DNA of 23,253 nt from a virus. How positions within the stretch are numbered: position 1 is the stretch's first letter; each line of letters opens with the position of its first letter. The DNA lies in IMG/VR virus record IMGVR_UViG_3300044695_001718, positions 1 through 23,253 of that record; one strand, given 5' to 3'. Both the position numbers and the translations under genes were made by a program. The notes below the pieces were generated by a model that saw only the letters and a list, made by a program, of their open reading frames with translations, was not told the DNA's origin and did not search any database. Shown here one piece after another: positions 8,457 through 16,369 of this stretch.

Positions 8457-9278
8457 ATGGGTATATTTTTAAATACAGCAGCATATGGATATCAACCAAC
8501 CACTGCAGCAGCAGAGTTTGTATATTATGGTGCAACAGGTACGGGTTCTATAAATTTAGGATTTCAAAAATGGTTTAAGGGTGTACAATCTACCGGAGCT
8601 AGTGACCCAATACCATCAGCTTCACTTACGATAAATGTAAGAAGTATTGTGGATGCAACTACAACTGCAGCTTATACTGTTCCTTCAGGTCAATTATTTA
8701 ATATAACAGGTTCGGTTAGTGGAAGTGGAACATTAGCTAATATGTTCGCCGGTTCATATCCTAACTCAATTGGTGATGAACGTGCTGGTAATGGGGTTGG
8801 ATATGGTATGTTAGTACAAGGACCTTCTGATTTAAGAACAAATCCTTTAAACTCAATGCCTCGTCCATTTGCACAAAGAGTAAGAATTAATACAGCTATT
8901 AATAGTGTGCCATTTAGTTATATAGATGGTACTGGCTCAGTTGTAAGTAAAACTTTAAATAGTGGTGTTAATTACTATATAGATGTACAAGGAGTTCAAT
9001 TAGCTACGTTAGAGCCAAATGGTTCAGTTTGGAATAACTTCGGATTAGATGGTGTTGCAACTGGCTCATTTACTGCTTATGTAGAAGGTACAAGACAATA
9101 CACCGTAACAAAAATACGTGGAAGCAATGCTTTCTTCAATTGGGTTAAACAATATACTACTGCTTCTATGGATATGCAGAATACATTGGTATCGGCAACC
9201 TCATATGTATTTAATGCAGCATTACCACCGAATGCATCGAACTTTACTTATGGTATAGAAGCCGGTTCAATAATTTAA
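8457..9278 (+). CDS. Second appendage-type structural protein
   Basis: A 273-residue protein beginning one base after the fibre stop, so it is translated from the same message and likely works with the fibre. It is beta-rich and Gly/Ser/Thr-rich (PIPSASLTINVRSIVDATTT, then YTVPSGQLFNITGSVSGSG), contains paired aromatic segments (GFQKWFKGV near residue 35, FFNWVKQYTTASM near 230) and no signal, membrane or catalytic motif. I do not recognise the family. A fibre-associated chaperone or a small trimeric spike would both fit the position; composition favours a virion component. Confidence 0.65.
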   Translation: MGIFLNTAAYGYQPTTAAAEFVYYGATGTGSINLGFQKWFKGVQSTGASDPIPSASLTINVRSIVDATTTAAYTVPSGQLFNITGSVSGSGTLANMFAGSYPNSIGDERAGNGVGYGMLVQGPSDLRTNPLNSMPRPFAQRVRINTAINSVPFSYIDGTGSVVSKTLNSGVNYYIDVQGVQLATLEPNGSVWNNFGLDGVATGSFTAYVEGTRQYTVTKIRGSNAFFNWVKQYTTASMDMQNTLVSATSYVFNAALPPNASNFTYGIEAGSII

Positions 9279-9289
9279 TAATTAATAAT

Positions 9290-9565
9290 ATGGAATACGG
9301 AATAATAAATGGATATGATAATCATTTAATTGATATTTTAGATTTTGAAACTAATTTAGAAACTACATTTTGGTTTAAGTGGTTTAATGGAAATGAATGG
9401 ATAGTGATAAATCCATTTACAGAATGGGTATTACATTTTGGTACAAATAATCTAAAATTATTAATTGGTCATAATTTTGAATTTAATGGAGACATTGATT
9501 TAATAATCTATGCAAATATAAATGGTGAAGATACCGAAGTATACAACGGAACATTATCAATATAA
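9290..9565 (+). CDS. Small protein of unknown function
   Basis: A 91-residue acidic, aromatic-rich protein (four Trp, many Phe/Tyr/Asn), with strand-like segments TTFWFKWFNGNEWIVINPF and LIIYANINGEDTEVYNGTLSI written here in pieces of one domain. No known motif. Its C-terminal EVYNGTLSI resembles IWHGSLQVY of the 119-residue protein at 1833-2192. It is preceded by ATTAATAAT and no Shine-Dalgarno sequence. Situated between appendage genes and the methyltransferase-like gene; a small virion or appendage-associated protein is the likely class. Confidence 0.6.
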   Translation: MEYGIINGYDNHLIDILDFETNLETTFWFKWFNGNEWIVINPFTEWVLHFGTNNLKLLIGHNFEFNGDIDLIIYANINGEDTEVYNGTLSI

Positions 9566-9580
9566 AATAAAAAATAAGTT

Positions 9581-10126
9581 ATGGAATTAAAAGATTTTTA
9601 CATACCTGAAATCTACAATACCGATAAAGGTAAAGAGCATGATTATATCAATGCATATTACAACAATGAATTTAAAAATAGAGAAGAAGAAATTCGTTTA
9701 TTGGAAATTGGAATATATAAAGGTGCATCAACACAATTATTCAGAAATTGGTTTACCAACGCAGAGTGTTGGGCAATTGAAAATAATGGCGAAGGTGGCG
9801 GAACATTTAAAATACCTAACGTAACTATATTATGGAAAGATGGATATAGTGATGATGTATTATCACAATTTGAAGATAATTATTTTGATTATATTATAGA
9901 TGATGGTCCTCATACTTTACAATCTCAAAAAGAAGCAATAATAAAGTGGTTACCAAAAATTAAAAGTGGTGGTAAACTTATTATAGAAGATATTCAGAAA
10001 ATAGAACATACATTAGAATTAGAAAATGTAATCAATAAAGATATTGCATCAGAATGGAAAACCTTTGATATGAGAAATAATAAAGGTAGATGGGATGATA
10101 TTATATTTGAAGTAACTAAGAAATAA
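9581..10126 (+). CDS. Class I SAM-dependent O-methyltransferase-like protein
   Basis: A 181-residue protein with the signs of a class I methyltransferase. T14-D-K-G with H20 and Y22 matches the TDKxxxHxY opening of MycE/macrocin-type sugar O-methyltransferases. LLEIGIYKGAST (40-51) is motif I binding S-adenosylmethionine. IIDDGPHT (105-112) and SGGKLIIEDI (129-138) carry acidic residues D107/D108 and E136/D137 where MycE-type enzymes bind a divalent metal. In those enzymes the acceptor is a sugar hydroxyl. Here the gene sits inside the virion operon and overlaps the next start by one base, so modification of a surface sugar or of a virion glycan is an inference. The acidic C-terminal strand IIFEVTKK closes the Rossmann sheet. 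It could also act on a small molecule. Confidence 0.75.
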   Translation: MELKDFYIPEIYNTDKGKEHDYINAYYNNEFKNREEEIRLLEIGIYKGASTQLFRNWFTNAECWAIENNGEGGGTFKIPNVTILWKDGYSDDVLSQFEDNYFDYIIDDGPHTLQSQKEAIIKWLPKIKSGGKLIIEDIQKIEHTLELENVINKDIASEWKTFDMRNNKGRWDDIIFEVTKK

Positions 10127-10557
10127 TGGCTAAATCAATAAATGATGTAATTCAAAAAGCAAACTCATTAGCTAGTATAATATCTAAAAGAGTTTCAGCG
10201 AATGCTCCTAAGAAAACAGGAACTCTACAAAGAGCATTATTAAGAGCTAATACTCTTAATACAATGTTAGAGGTAGGTAGTGGGGGTACTAAATCTATAC
10301 CTTTAAAAACTATTACATTCACTATTGATTACGCACCTGATGGAGCAGAGTATGGTATGTGGTGGAATGACCCAACCGTTAGTTCTACTGTCAGAAGTGG
10401 TAGGACTAAAAACGTACCTGGCAGAATAAATTTTGTTGAAACTGCATTAAGTGAACCTCAAGTTATAAGAGCATTAGATGATATATATGATTTATTAGGT
10501 GATACTATATTAGCAGGGATAGAAGATGAGTTGAATAAAATGGAAGCTGAGTATTAG
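10126..10557 (+). CDS. HK97 gp10-like tail completion protein
   Basis: A 143-residue protein whose start overlaps the preceding stop (TAATG). Residues 24-38 read SANAPKKTGTLQRAL, the APxxTGxL pattern of HK97 gp10 and related neck/tail completion proteins, followed by a strand with TFTIDYAPDGAEYGMWWNDP (about 64-83), where gp10-type proteins have VGxxxxYAxxxEYG. It ends in a long helix (EPQVIRALDDIYDLLGDTI). In siphophages these proteins sit at the head-tail joint. Being separated from the other neck genes by the fibre block is unusual. Confidence 0.65.
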   Translation: MAKSINDVIQKANSLASIISKRVSANAPKKTGTLQRALLRANTLNTMLEVGSGGTKSIPLKTITFTIDYAPDGAEYGMWWNDPTVSSTVRSGRTKNVPGRINFVETALSEPQVIRALDDIYDLLGDTILAGIEDELNKMEAEY

Positions 10558-10606
10558 TATCAATTACTTTTTTTAGTCCGTTGGTTATAAAAGAAAAGAT
10601 TATTAG

Positions 10607-11770
10607 ATGGCTTTATCGATAACACAAACTCCAGCAACAGCATCTCTAGCACAATCACCAATTATATTTACGGTTGCAGAAAGCAATTTAGTTAATTTAA
10701 CTTCATCATCATTTCAATATGTTGGTGAATTATATTATTGGACAGGTTCAGTTTTAGCTTCAGGTTCTTTATCAGATTATACAATTTCAAAGTTTCCAAA
10801 TACTTCTAATGTTGGTATCTTTGATTTAAATAGAATTATAAACTCTACACTTACAGATTTACTAATTCAAAATTCTTCTAACGTAGTTTACTTCGCAGTA
10901 GATTTTTATCCACAATATTTAAGTGGCTCAATATTTATAACAGGTTCGCATGTAAAGAGTGAATTATATAAAGCATTAGATGGATATGGAATATTTCCTG
11001 AAACGATAGGACAACAACTTAACACATTATCCACATACTATCCTTTACTTACTGATGGACCTGTAACACAAAGTGCATTTTTAGATAATGTAGGTCTAAG
11101 TGGTGTAGCAGTTGGAACATTAGGTGGAACGGTAGCAGATAGAATAGTTTATAGTGGTAATACGGGTACAGCAACTTATTTCTTATCATCATCTACTGCA
11201 ACATCAGGTCAAATAGATGATTATCCAATAGGAGTCGCACAGAGTGGTTTCCCATTATCAGGTAGTTTAGATTACTATACAATACAACCATATAGCGGAA
11301 GTACTGCATTAGGTGCTACAATACGTTATGAAATAGTTTGTCCTCAGAAATATCCAAACGTAAGAATCAAATGGAAAAATAGATTTGGACAATTTGATTA
11401 CTTAAACTTTAATATGATTAATAGAGAAAGTTTATCAACAACCAGAAGAACGTATCAACCAACATTAGGAACATGGGAAGGAAGTACATTTAGTTATCAA
11501 TCATACAATAGTTCTATGTTAGATTATATTGTAGATACTAAACAAACCCTACAAGTAAATACAAATTGGGTAAATGAAGATTATAATGATATTTTCAAAC
11601 AATTAATGGTAAGTGATGAAATATATTGGGTTTATGATGAAGCAACAAATGCAGTAAAACCTTTAAGTATCGCATCATCAGGTATACAATTTAAGACAGG
11701 AGTAGTAGATAAATTAATTCAATATCAATTTGAATTTAACTTAGGTCAATCTTATAAATTAATTATGTAA
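10607..11770 (+). CDS. Putative tail tip/baseplate protein
   Basis: A 387-residue beta-rich protein that follows a 49-base gap and overlaps the next gene by one base (TAATG). N-terminal half: strands with FTVAESN, ELYYWTGSVLASGS, and KFPNTSNVGIFDLNRIINS. C-terminal half: PQKYPNVRIKWKNRFGQFDYLNFNMINRES (in pieces), a region I recall from tail proteins of Bacteroidetes phages, then DEIYWVYDEATNAVKPLSI and a final strand YQFEFNLGQSY. No enzyme motif, signal or membrane segment. Close coupling to the 668- and 173-residue proteins and the tape measure suggests a common tail-tip assembly. The role is inferred from context. Confidence 0.55.
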   Translation: MALSITQTPATASLAQSPIIFTVAESNLVNLTSSSFQYVGELYYWTGSVLASGSLSDYTISKFPNTSNVGIFDLNRIINSTLTDLLIQNSSNVVYFAVDFYPQYLSGSIFITGSHVKSELYKALDGYGIFPETIGQQLNTLSTYYPLLTDGPVTQSAFLDNVGLSGVAVGTLGGTVADRIVYSGNTGTATYFLSSSTATSGQIDDYPIGVAQSGFPLSGSLDYYTIQPYSGSTALGATIRYEIVCPQKYPNVRIKWKNRFGQFDYLNFNMINRESLSTTRRTYQPTLGTWEGSTFSYQSYNSSMLDYIVDTKQTLQVNTNWVNEDYNDIFKQLMVSDEIYWVYDEATNAVKPLSIASSGIQFKTGVVDKLIQYQFEFNLGQSYKLIM

Positions 11771-13776
11771 TGGGAGTTATATCAACACAAGCGTTTACTT
11801 TTCGATTAGTAGCAAATGGAACTCAGTTAGACCTTTTTGAAGATGAAGATATTAAATTATCAAATAATGTAACAGGCCTTTTTGATATTGGACAATTACC
11901 ATCAGATTTCACTCGTCAGATAACCCTACCTGGAACGAAGACAAACAACGCATTTTTCGAACATGTTTACGATATAAGTATTGACTCACCTTTCTTATTT
12001 GCAACGAATATAAAGGTGCCAGCATACTTTGATTTTGATTCTATATATCTTTCACAAGGATACTTACAATTAAATAAGGTAAATGTATTAGCAAATAAAT
12101 TTATTGATTCATATGAGGTAACAATTTTTGGAACTCTATCATCATTTGGTAGAGAAATTAATAGATTATATCTAACAGATTTAACAACATTATCCCAATT
12201 CAATCATACTTCATCATATACTAATATTTCAGCAAGTTGGAATGGTGATTTATTTAGCGGTAGTATAGTTTATCCATTAGCAGATTATGGTAGTGGGTAT
12301 CAATATACATCAGGTCAATTTAACCAATTTGGTATTGATGATGTTCAGGGTGCATTAACTGTTCAAAATTTTAAACCTGCAATTAGAGTAAAGGAAGTAT
12401 GGGATGCAGTATTTGAAGAAACAGGTTATACATATACTTCTAATTTCTTTACACAAAGTTGGTTAGATGATGTATATATGGTTTGTAATAATGCATTAAA
12501 ATATCCTGAATATAGTGGAGTTGATTTAGAAGGATATGGTAAAATAAAAATAGGTGCGATTAGTGGAAGTGGAATGACAGATATAACATTAGCATCGGGT
12601 AGTTGGACAACTTTACCTTGGTATAATACATTATCTGATGTACAAAACTTTTATGAAAATGGTGCATATAGAGTTGAGAAACCAACTAATTTAAAAGGAA
12701 GATTAAATATTAATATTAATGTAAGTTCTTCTGCAAATAATATGCCAGGCACATTCTCAGCAAATGGAACTTGGCAATTAAGAATGTTAGAGACAGGTAG
12801 TTCAACTCCTTATTCAACGCAAGCACTTCAATCGTATATAATTTTCTTTACTGAATTACAAGAAAGTAGAAATGGTAGTATTAATACAACATATCAATTA
12901 GAAACTGAGTTTAACTTAAATAGTATACCGGTTGGTAATTATTATTTTCAAATTCGTCAATCACCTAATTCTGCAACTCCACCTTTGCCAGTGGTTACAT
13001 TAGACCCTGATGGAACAACAAAATCATTTTTAGAAATTACACAAGTTAATTCAGCGGCAGATGGTAGAGTAATAGATATACCTTCTAATATGCCTTACGG
13101 AACTCAAGGTATTAAATTAATTGATTTTATAGTAGGTATTCAAAAGCAGTTTAATTTAGTAATGTATCCTGATAAAACTAAACCAAATCAATTTATAGTT
13201 GAATCATTTAATGATTGGTATTATAGAGGGGAAGTAAAAGATTTTAATAAATACATTAATTTAGATGAAATTATAGAAGTAATTCCAGCAAATAACTTAG
13301 CAGTAAATAAATTAAATTTTGGTGATACATTAGACCAGGATTATATTTCACAACAATTTGCAAAAGGTGCAAATAGAGAATATGGTAAACAATACTATAC
13401 AGATACTAGTAATTTTTATTCACAAGGAACATATGAAGTTAAAACAACATTTGCAAGTTCTCCTTTAATTAGAATAGACGGAACAGGATTGAGTGGTAGT
13501 GTTGGTGGATTAACTCCAACTATTACACAATACTACGCGGGTGTATATACATTTACAACTGCATCTGATTCTTTTTCAGTATGTACTAGTGTAACTCAAA
13601 TATTTATGTACACAGCAGATGGTATGATTTCACCAGGACAAATTGCATATACTGACCAATATGGAGCTAACCCTATTACTGGATACAAATACTTTACATA
13701 TGGTGGCGGTAATGAAATTTATCAAATTAATCAATTCACCGGTGAAATAGGATATGGAACAGGAGATTTCTGTTAA
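11770..13776 (+). CDS. Putative tail tip/baseplate hub protein, large part
   Basis: A 668-residue protein just upstream of the tape measure region. It starts with TQAFTFRLVANGTQLDLFEDEDI and FTRQITLPGTKTNNAFFEHVYD (pieces of about residues 5-70), a module that I associate with large tail-associated proteins of Bacteroidetes phages. The middle has fibre-like Ser/Gly-rich strands. Around 450-490 is GIKLIDFIVGIQKQFNLVM then YPDKTKPNQFIVESFNDWY, and 495-520 DFNKYINLDEIIEVIP, resembling hub proteins in which a helix-strand unit repeats a tail-tube-like fold. The next gene (13788-14309) looks like the missing C-terminal part of the same protein type, so this may be one half of a split hub. No lysozyme or peptidase motif seen. 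Confidence 0.6.
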   Translation: MGVISTQAFTFRLVANGTQLDLFEDEDIKLSNNVTGLFDIGQLPSDFTRQITLPGTKTNNAFFEHVYDISIDSPFLFATNIKVPAYFDFDSIYLSQGYLQLNKVNVLANKFIDSYEVTIFGTLSSFGREINRLYLTDLTTLSQFNHTSSYTNISASWNGDLFSGSIVYPLADYGSGYQYTSGQFNQFGIDDVQGALTVQNFKPAIRVKEVWDAVFEETGYTYTSNFFTQSWLDDVYMVCNNALKYPEYSGVDLEGYGKIKIGAISGSGMTDITLASGSWTTLPWYNTLSDVQNFYENGAYRVEKPTNLKGRLNININVSSSANNMPGTFSANGTWQLRMLETGSSTPYSTQALQSYIIFFTELQESRNGSINTTYQLETEFNLNSIPVGNYYFQIRQSPNSATPPLPVVTLDPDGTTKSFLEITQVNSAADGRVIDIPSNMPYGTQGIKLIDFIVGIQKQFNLVMYPDKTKPNQFIVESFNDWYYRGEVKDFNKYINLDEIIEVIPANNLAVNKLNFGDTLDQDYISQQFAKGANREYGKQYYTDTSNFYSQGTYEVKTTFASSPLIRIDGTGLSGSVGGLTPTITQYYAGVYTFTTASDSFSVCTSVTQIFMYTADGMISPGQIAYTDQYGANPITGYKYFTYGGGNEIYQINQFTGEIGYGTGDFC

Positions 13777-13787
13777 AATAAATTATT

Positions 13788-14309
13788 ATGAGTCAAAATA
13801 TACCAATATACATACCAACATACATAAATTCGGCAACGTATACACCAGCTAGAGTATTACCGCGTTTATTTTTTTATAATGGTTTGATTGAGTGTCAACG
13901 TTATTATATAGAAAGTGGGTCATTAACAACATCGGGTGTTACAGAAGAACAAACTGTATTTCCTTATTTTGATAACTACAATGTAGTAAGTGGGAGTTTC
14001 CCAACCACAGATAGTTTATCATTACTATTCAATAATGAGGCTGCAGCATATGGTGAAATACCAACAGAAAATTTATATACAAGATATTGGGAAACGTATA
14101 TTCAATTATTATATAATCCAAAAACAAGATTATTAAATTGTAGTGCAATTATTCCATTGGCAGATTATTTCAATATGGAATTAAATGATATTGTAAATTT
14201 TAGAGGTAATTATTATCATCTAAGAGCAATAAATGATTATTCATTAAAGACAGGTGAGTGTACATTACAATTATTAGGTCCAATTATACCGGATGCGTTA
14301 AGTAGATAA
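13788..14309 (+). CDS. Putative tail tip protein, small part of split hub
   Basis: A 173-residue protein in a different frame from its upstream neighbour, with an in-frame stop (TAA at 13779) just before its ATG, so it is a separate translation unit. Residues RLFFYNGLIE (about 25-35), LYTRYWETYIQLLYNPKTRLL (about 100-120), IPLADYFNMELNDIVNF and NYYHLRAINDYSLKTGECTLQLLG are the pattern I recall at the C-terminal end of longer tail-hub proteins: a tyrosine-rich helix, then RLLxCSAxIPLxDxxxMxLNDIVxFRGxYY. It therefore probably completes the 668-residue protein in the particle. The 11-base AT-rich gap and good ATG argue for a real split, not a sequencing frameshift. Confidence 0.6.
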   Translation: MSQNIPIYIPTYINSATYTPARVLPRLFFYNGLIECQRYYIESGSLTTSGVTEEQTVFPYFDNYNVVSGSFPTTDSLSLLFNNEAAAYGEIPTENLYTRYWETYIQLLYNPKTRLLNCSAIIPLADYFNMELNDIVNFRGNYYHLRAINDYSLKTGECTLQLLGPIIPDALSR

Positions 14310-14329
14310 TAAAAATTAAATGTTAAATT

Positions 14330-14491
14330 ATGATAATAGGAATTATTGAACTACTTAGTATTACAGAACACTATGGTGTTTCAGAAAGAGTAGAAATAGC
14401 AAAAGGAAAATATGAAATAGCAAGAACTTGGAAGCAAGGTCTTAACAAAATAAAAAGAGCATGGCAGACAAGAAAATTAAAGTCCAAGTAG
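14330..14491 (+). CDS. Small basic ORF overlapping the tape measure start
   Basis: A 53-residue frame (MIIGIIELLSITEHYGVSER at the start, then helix-forming and basic, ending in RAWQTRKLKSK) that runs 31 bases into the tape measure gene in another frame. Its ATG lies 20 bases after the previous stop in an AT-rich, Shine-Dalgarno-free context like its neighbours. Without it there would be a 150-base hole in an otherwise tightly packed operon, and the sequence there is noticeably less AT-rich than the true spacers. Translation reading through it would deliver ribosomes to the tape measure ATG. The place is that of tail assembly chaperones, but the protein is much shorter than lambda gpG and I see no slippery site. 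Confidence 0.6.
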   Translation: MIIGIIELLSITEHYGVSERVEIAKGKYEIARTWKQGLNKIKRAWQTRKLKSK

Positions 14492-16344
14492 ATGTTGAAA
14501 CCAATGTAGAGCAATCTATTGCTGGATTAAAGGAACTTAAAAAGCAATTAAAGGAAACTGCCGCAGGTTCTGCTGATTTTAAAAAGATTCAGGAAGAAAT
14601 TGATGACCTTACAGATAAAATTAAGGTATCAAAACAACAAGCAGGTGATTGGGTAGATGCGTTGGAATCAGCCGGTGGTCCTATTGGTGCATTGGGTGGT
14701 GCTTTAAATAAAGCAAAACTTGCAACTATATCATTCGGTGCTGCATTGAAAGCAACAGGTATTGGTTTAATTGTAGCAGCGGTTGGTGGATTAGTTGCAG
14801 CATTCTCTCAACAAGAAGGTGCAATGAAGAAACTGCAACCTTTAATGATTGGATTAGAGAAGATATTGGGTGGTATATTTAAAGCATTTGAACCGGTATT
14901 AGATGTATTTATTGAAATGGCTACATCAGCATTACCATATATCACAAAGGGTATTGGTATGTTCTATTCAGGCCTATACTCATTATTCACATTAGTAAAG
15001 AATGTAGGTGTATCAGCTGGTAAAATACTTAAAGGTATATTCACATTAGATTTTGATGCACTTAAAGAAGGTGCAGCAGGTATTAAAGATGCATTCACAA
15101 GTGTTGGAGCAACATTCGATGCTACATACAAACGATTTGAGGAAGGTACTAAACTACAAACTAAAACTGAAAAAGAAAACGCAGATGAAAGAGCTAAGAA
15201 TGCAGCAGATGCAGCAGCTAAAAAGAAAGCAGCAGATGAGGAAGCAGAGAGATTAAGACAAGAGAACTTAAAGAAAGCAGAAGCAGCAAATGGGGTTGAA
15301 TTAGAAGCATTCAAAGCTACACTTTCAGAAAGAGAAAAAGCTGAATATGAAGCAGGATTAAAATTAGCAGAACAAAGAAAGATATTAGCAGCAGCTGGTA
15401 GAACTGATATGACTGCTATCGAAGAACAATATCGTATTTCATTAGCAGATATAAAGAAAAAGTACGATGATGAAGAACTTAAAAAGAAAGAAGAGAAAGA
15501 TAAAAAAGATAAAGAAGATTTATTAAAGAAACAAGCCGATGAGAGAGGTATACTATTAACTGGTTTACAAGCTAAATTTGAAGATTTAGATAGAGAGAAT
15601 GCTAAAATAGATGCAGATTTTGAACAAGATTTAGAAAGGTTAAAGCAACAAAGAGATATATTAGCGGAGCAAGAAGCAACTGAATTACAAAATACAGACC
15701 TTACAGAATTTCAAAAAACAGAGATTCGTAAGAAGTATGCAGATGCTAGAAAAGGAATTTCAGACCAGGAAGTAGCAACTGAAAAAGCAGCAGCACAAGC
15801 TAAGCAAGATATTAATATGGCTTACCTTCAATTGTTTGAACAATTCGGTAATGTGTTAGGTCAATTAGCAGGAAAGAATAAAGCATTAGCAATAGCTGGT
15901 GTTGTAATATCACAGGCAGCAGCAATAGGACAAATTATCGCAAGTACAGGTATAGCAAATGCAAAAGCAGCTGCAGCATCTCCATTAACATTCGGAGCAC
16001 CTTGGGTTTTAATTAATACTATATCAGCCGGTTTAAGTATTGCAGCAACAATTGCAGGAGCAGTTAAATCAATACAACAAATAAATTCAGCAGCATCGGC
16101 AGCTGGAGTAACCGGGGGTGGAGGAGGTTCGGCTAATACAGCAGCACCTTCATTACCAAAAGTAAGTAGTGCATCAGCACCACAAATACAGACAGGTGGT
16201 GGAATGAATCCAACACAACAAATTGGTGAAACAATAGCAGGAGCACAAAAACCTTTGAAGGCATATGTAGTGAGTGGTGATATTAGTTCACAACAGGCAT
16301 TAGATAGAAGAACAAATAGAGCAGCAACATTCGCTGGTGGATAA
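14461..16344 (+). CDS. Tail tape measure protein
   Basis: A 627-residue protein that would be wrapped inside the tail and set its length; at about 0.15 nm per residue it predicts a tail near 94 nm. Residues 13-70 hold a heptad-like helix region (VEQSIAGLKELKKQLKETAAG), a typical tape measure start. Residues 89-115 (FGAALKATGIGLIVAAVGGL) and about 470-545 (GKNKALAIAGVVISQAAAIG, then ISAGLSIAATIAGAV) are hydrophobic Ala/Gly-rich segments. About 230-450 is a long charged coiled coil rich in Lys, Glu and Ala. The end is Gly/Ser/Gln-rich with a basic tail. No lysozyme or peptidase domain. The ATG choice is supported by the conserved-looking MADKKIKVQVDVET start. Confidence 0.9.
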   Translation: MADKKIKVQVDVETNVEQSIAGLKELKKQLKETAAGSADFKKIQEEIDDLTDKIKVSKQQAGDWVDALESAGGPIGALGGALNKAKLATISFGAALKATGIGLIVAAVGGLVAAFSQQEGAMKKLQPLMIGLEKILGGIFKAFEPVLDVFIEMATSALPYITKGIGMFYSGLYSLFTLVKNVGVSAGKILKGIFTLDFDALKEGAAGIKDAFTSVGATFDATYKRFEEGTKLQTKTEKENADERAKNAADAAAKKKAADEEAERLRQENLKKAEAANGVELEAFKATLSEREKAEYEAGLKLAEQRKILAAAGRTDMTAIEEQYRISLADIKKKYDDEELKKKEEKDKKDKEDLLKKQADERGILLTGLQAKFEDLDRENAKIDADFEQDLERLKQQRDILAEQEATELQNTDLTEFQKTEIRKKYADARKGISDQEVATEKAAAQAKQDINMAYLQLFEQFGNVLGQLAGKNKALAIAGVVISQAAAIGQIIASTGIANAKAAAASPLTFGAPWVLINTISAGLSIAATIAGAVKSIQQINSAASAAGVTGGGGGSANTAAPSLPKVSSASAPQIQTGGGMNPTQQIGETIAGAQKPLKAYVVSGDISSQQALDRRTNRAATFAGG

Positions 16345-16369
16345 AATAATATTTAATTGTTAAAGAGAT

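Noticed and set aside
9290-9565. 91-residue protein as a paralogue of the 119-residue protein at 1833-2192
   Set aside because: Only a short C-terminal pattern (W/Y-x-G-x-L) is shared, too little to claim homology.
14300-14500. Programmed frameshift making a longer tail assembly chaperone before the tape measure
   Set aside because: No slippery heptamer is visible and the preceding gene (13788-14309) is hub-like and ends 20 bases before the small ORF.
14964-15314. 116-codon - strand frame opposite the tape measure coiled coil
   Set aside because: Ala/Ser/Leu-rich by reflection of the Lys/Glu/Ala codons on the + strand; no independent support.
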